From: Streptomyces sp. NBC_00390
Lineage (GTDB): Bacteria > Actinomycetota > Actinomycetes > Streptomycetales > Streptomycetaceae
Assembly: GCF_036057275.1 (NCBI RefSeq)
Contig: NZ_CP107945.1
Location: forward strand, 1,054,001 to 1,118,000
Direction of reading: 5' to 3'
DNA length: 64,000 nucleotides
The translations under genes were made by a program, and so were the position numbers. A model generated the notes under the pieces. That model was not told the origin of the DNA. It saw nothing but the letters and a program-made list of their open reading frames with translations, and did no database searches. Shown piece after piece: positions 61,472 to 64,000 of the stretch. Position 1 is the stretch's first letter. Each line of letters opens with the position of its first letter.

Positions 61472-61774
61472 GTGTCAATGTGCGCTGCGGTACCAGCTGA
61501 CGTGATCAGGCCGGTGCGCCTGCGGTCAGCCTCCCGTGCGTCGCCTCTGGGGAGGAGGCGGTACTGGTACCGGCGGGGTGAGGACAGGGAAGACAGCAGA
61601 CCACGCAGCAGTTGGCGGGCGTGGACAGCAGCCGTGTTCGCGGTGCTTGCGGGCGCCGACCCGGCCTGGCGGTCGAATTCCACTGTCCGGGCTGGACGTC
61701 GGTACCTGGAGCCTGCCTTCTGGGTGGCGGTGACGAGGGCGTCCCCTATCACGGTGCGAAGCGTGCGGGTCGGG

Positions 61775-61820
61775 CGCCGTCAGGCGGTGAGCGCCACGGC
61801 GCGCTCACCGCCTGACGGCG
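61775..61820. terminator. perfect 20-base-pair terminator hairpin
   Basis: The 20 bases at 61775-61794 are the exact reverse complement of 61801-61820, around a 6-base loop. It sits 40 bases past the stop of the cupin gene (leftward) and is by far the strongest hairpin in the window. There is no T-run. Confidence 0.75.
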
Positions 61821-61859
61821 AGCCCGGTGCATGTCTCCGCTCACAGTCCGGCCGGCAGG

Positions 61860-62351
61860 CTACTGCGGTATGTCCGAGGGAGTTGGGCAGGAGCTGGTGC
61901 GGTAACGGCTGCGGAGTTCGGCCAGGAGCTCGTCGGTCGCCTTGGCACCGGCGCTCACGGCGGCGTGGACGTCGCGGAAGTAGTTTTCGTAGCCGGCCGG
62001 AGTGTAGAGGCACAGGGCACGTGCGGGGACCGCGCCCGCGTTGCGGAAGCCGTGCGGGGTGCCGCGGGTGGCGGCGAGCACATGCCCGGGGCCGACCGTC
62101 ACCTCGCCGTCTCCGGTGTGGAGTGTCAGTTCGCCCTCGAGGACGTAGAAGTACTCGTCGTGTCCTTCGTGCACGTGTGGCCTGGCACCGATGGTGCCGG
62201 GGGCGAGGCTGAACTCCTCGAAGGCGAAGTGCCCGTCTGTGTGCTCGGCGGTGAGCCGGAAGAAATGCTCGACACCGGCGACGTCGATGAGTTCGCCGTC
62301 CTGAGGACGGCGAAGGAGCGGGCGTACATGGGTTCGGACCTGATCAGTCAT
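61860..62351 (-). CDS. cupin-domain protein
   Basis: This 163-residue single-cupin protein has motif 1 GARPHVHEGHDEYFYVLEGEL (His, His, Glu metal ligands, ~residues 52-72) and motif 2 GTPHGFRNAG (~95-104). It resembles quercetin dioxygenase-type or small regulatory cupins that bind a divalent metal; substrate unknown. ATG 62351 is used, with the family sequence starting within 20 residues; the ribosome binding site is weak. The frame remains open to 62474 without support. Confidence 0.82.
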   Translation of the reverse strand: MTDQVRTHVRPLLRRPQDGELIDVAGVEHFFRLTAEHTDGHFAFEEFSLAPGTIGARPHVHEGHDEYFYVLEGELTLHTGDGEVTVGPGHVLAATRGTPHGFRNAGAVPARALCLYTPAGYENYFRDVHAAVSAGAKATDELLAELRSRYRTSSCPTPSDIPQ

Positions 62352-62470
62352 GGCTGCATTGTGGCCCAGCCGTCCTCGACCGACGCGGGGTGAATCCCCC
62401 GCACAAGTCCGGTGAGCCTGCTGGGTCACGGCAGTCGAGGCGGCCGGTGACCTCGCCGCCGGACCGCGCC

Positions 62471-62977
62471 TCATCGGAGGGGGTGTCGCCGTTGCTTCAC
62501 GTCCGGTGGCTCGAACATCAGGCCGTTCTCATCGAGGGCGTTGTACACAGTGACCCGCCCGTGGGGGAAGACGAAGCTGACATCGACCGCTCCTTGAGCC
62601 ATGCCCTTCCCGGTCAACTCAAGGAGTTCGACGCTCTCGAGAGTCTGCCCTTGCAAGCGCCTCAGCTCGGTGAGCGGGTTCTCGCGCCACTGCAGCTCGA
62701 AGCCGGGCCAGCGGACGGCCGCGTGGGGATCGATCGCGTTCCAGGTGATCGAGACATCGTCGAACTTCCAGTGGTTGATCTCAATCTGCTCACCTGCGAA
62801 GTCCAGCAGAACGGGACAGTCGCAGAACCACTCGTCGTCCTCGACGTCCCAGACCAGCCAGGTGCGGGTGAGTGTGCGGCCTACGAGGCCACGCAGCCGA
62901 TCGGCGTGGGCAGCCGTGACGGCCTTGTGGCCGCTCAGCCACAGCGGGCGGAAGTCCGCGATCCCGAAATCGAACAT
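62471..62977 (-). CDS. hypothetical protein
   Basis: This 168-residue protein starts MFDFGIADFRPLWLSGHKAV and contains LVWDVEDDEWFCDCPVLLDFAGEQIEINHWKFDDVSITWN and TLESVELLELTGKGMAQGAVDVSFVFPHGRVTVYNALDENGL. The alternation suggests a beta-rich fold. It reads like a Streptomyces conserved hypothetical protein; no function can be given. It lies in a leftward series with the cupin and the isomerase-like gene. Confidence 0.7.
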   Translation of the reverse strand: MFDFGIADFRPLWLSGHKAVTAAHADRLRGLVGRTLTRTWLVWDVEDDEWFCDCPVLLDFAGEQIEINHWKFDDVSITWNAIDPHAAVRWPGFELQWRENPLTELRRLQGQTLESVELLELTGKGMAQGAVDVSFVFPHGRVTVYNALDENGLMFEPPDVKQRRHPLR

Positions 62978-63010
62978 GGGTGGAGTCTGCCAAGTACAGC
63001 CCGGGTGAGC

Positions 63011-63844
63011 TCACGGCGCCGTGAACAGCGTCGGGAACCTGGGAGCCAGCCACGGCTTGCGCCCCCATGCCAGCACCCGACCCCGGGCGATCGCGCCCCA
63101 CTGCTCGCAGCGGCCCAGTGCCATCAGCAGGAACGTGACCGGCTCGATCAGGATCGTGCAGTCGGGGTGGCTCGGGGCGTCGCTGCTCACGACGACGGCA
63201 CCGTCCGTGAACGTGGCGCCGAAGCCGGCGCCGCCCCGCATGCGGACCCGGTAGCGGGCATTCAGGCCGGCCGTGGCGGCGGGGTTCGTCACCCGGGGCA
63301 TGGCCGTGATCATGAAGGGCAGGGTGAGCTCCACCCGGGCGGCGTCGATCATGTGCGGGCGGCCCGCCGCGCGTGCGAGGTCGTAGCCGTGACCGAGCAT
63401 GTGTGTCAGCAGGTACGAGCCCAGCTCCACCCGGCTCATCGCGCCCAGCGGAGTGCGCACGGTCCCGTCAGTCCCGCCCTGGTCCATCGCGGTGAGGTAC
63501 GCCTCCGCCTGCGCCACGATCATCTCGGCCAGCGGTTCGGCCCCGCGCTCCGCGAACTCGGCGAGGGCGCGCTCATTGGCCTCGGCCAGGCTCTGCGGCG
63601 TGCCGTCGCCGTGGCTGCGCTCGCTGCCGGCCGCGATGTCGGCCATCAGCTCGTTGGCCTGCGCCAGATGCGCCGCCGCCTCCCCGATGGTCCACTCCGA
63701 CCGGGGCACCGGCGCCCCTGTGTCGGCGACCCCGCGCAGCAGCGCGGCGATGTCCTCGGCGGTGTTGCGTATCGCGTCCGCGAGTCCGTCGGGCAGGGTG
63801 CCTCGTACGTCCTGGCCGGTCACTGATTCCACGCTGCTCCCCAT
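63011..63844 (-). CDS. maleylpyruvate isomerase family mycothiol-dependent protein
   Basis: This 277-residue protein has an N-terminal DinB-like four-helix bundle of the MDMPI family: RSEWTIGEAAAHLAQANELM (~residues 47-66, with the usual W-x-x-x-D/E-x-x-x-H pattern as W-T-I-G-E-A-A-A-H) and SYLLTHMLGHGYDLARAAGR (~150-169) containing the second set of metal-ligand histidines. A C-terminal SCP2-like domain follows (LPFMITAMPRV to the end). Members use mycothiol or bind metal; the reaction here is unknown. ATG 63844 has GAGG 5 bases upstream; the frame to 63907 is unused. Confidence 0.82.
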   Translation of the reverse strand: MGSSVESVTGQDVRGTLPDGLADAIRNTAEDIAALLRGVADTGAPVPRSEWTIGEAAAHLAQANELMADIAAGSERSHGDGTPQSLAEANERALAEFAERGAEPLAEMIVAQAEAYLTAMDQGGTDGTVRTPLGAMSRVELGSYLLTHMLGHGYDLARAAGRPHMIDAARVELTLPFMITAMPRVTNPAATAGLNARYRVRMRGGAGFGATFTDGAVVVSSDAPSHPDCTILIEPVTFLLMALGRCEQWGAIARGRVLAWGRKPWLAPRFPTLFTAP

Positions 63845-64000
63845 CACCCTCGGCCACGCGGACGCGTGCAACTCGTCGGCAGGGCCCTCGTCGGCTGCCG
63901 CGTACACAAGACCAGGTCACGGGGCTGGTGACAAGGGTGTCAGCGACGAAATCGGGGCAGGCGGAGCGAAGCATCCACCGACGCGGCGAGGCGTGGCCGT
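63845..64000. other. right end of window, no gene seen
   Basis: The last 156 bases contain the promoter region of the isomerase-like gene. An open minus-strand frame enters from the right edge but shows nothing recognisable. Confidence 0.3.

Larger units (their letters stand above)
61443..61859. other. intergenic region upstream of GH5 gene
   Basis: This 417-base region contains the palindromic operator candidate at 61461-61471 close to the glycosidase start and the long perfect hairpin at 61775-61820 after the cupin gene. Short open frames in between have no ribosome binding sites or recognisable content. Confidence 0.4.

Overview
The window reads as Streptomyces chromosome. It is very GC-rich, uses many GTG and TTG starts behind GGAGG-type ribosome binding sites, has rare TTA leucine codons, and carries families typical of the genus: DUF574 methyltransferase, XRE/DUF5753 with DUF397, and PglW/X/Y/Z. 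All calls come from reading the sequence. No database search was run, so family names are recognition by motif and should be read with the stated confidence.

Regions. (1) 1-19.9 kb is mostly ordinary chromosome: a methyltransferase cut by the window edge, a KhtT/KhtU-type cation/proton antiporter pair, a large membrane NRPS-like enzyme of the epsilon-poly-L-lysine synthetase (Pls) type overlapping an M1 metallopeptidase, then assorted enzymes and membrane proteins (SseB-like, flavin-binding PPOX, serine hydrolase, N-formylglutamate amidohydrolase, Nudix, class 3 lipase, CPBP protease, WD40). (2) 19.9-24.0 kb is a WXG100-associated polymorphic toxin locus: two WXG100 proteins, a toxin with a C-terminal RNase A-like domain, a possible immunity protein, then a second, 5'-truncated RNase A-like cassette with a CdiI-type immunity gene. 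(3) 24.5-47.7 kb is a complete type 2 BREX (Pgl) system on the minus strand, pglW-pglX-pglY-pglZ and brxD-brxHI. It is split between pglZ and brxD by a PASTA membrane protein and a plus-strand bicistron: a GmrSD-like DUF262 protein whose HNH histidines are replaced, and a CBS-domain protein with a C-terminal HEPN-like RxxxxH motif. (4) 47.8-50.9 kb holds a DUF397/XRE regulator pair, a PIN_8-like nuclease and a 42-residue membrane peptide. (5) 50.9-55.3 kb holds two paralogous nuclease-helicase (DUF2075) genes. Both are preceded by the same leader, in which a hairpin pairs the Shine-Dalgarno GGGGG with CCCCC. (6) 55.4-59.3 kb is a decaying conflict locus: an IS3-family transposase remnant, a CorA-like membrane protein, a cold-shock-like OB protein, and a NACHT-FGE protein broken by a frameshift and joined at its P-loop to the first third of a methyltransferase. 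(7) 59.5-64 kb returns to ordinary genes: GH5 glycosidase, cupin, hypothetical, and a maleylpyruvate isomerase-like protein.

How the genes may work together. In BREX the kinase PglW, methyltransferase PglX, ATPase PglY, phosphatase PglZ, BrxD and BrxHI jointly modify host DNA and block phage. Four-base start/stop overlaps couple pglW-pglX, pglY-pglZ and brxD-brxHI. TTA codons in pglX, in the DUF262 gene and in the neighbouring XRE regulator suggest bldA (development-linked) control. The least ordinary parts are the DUF262/CBS-HEPN insert inside BREX, the hairpin-leader nuclease-helicase pair, and the broken NACHT-FGE operon.
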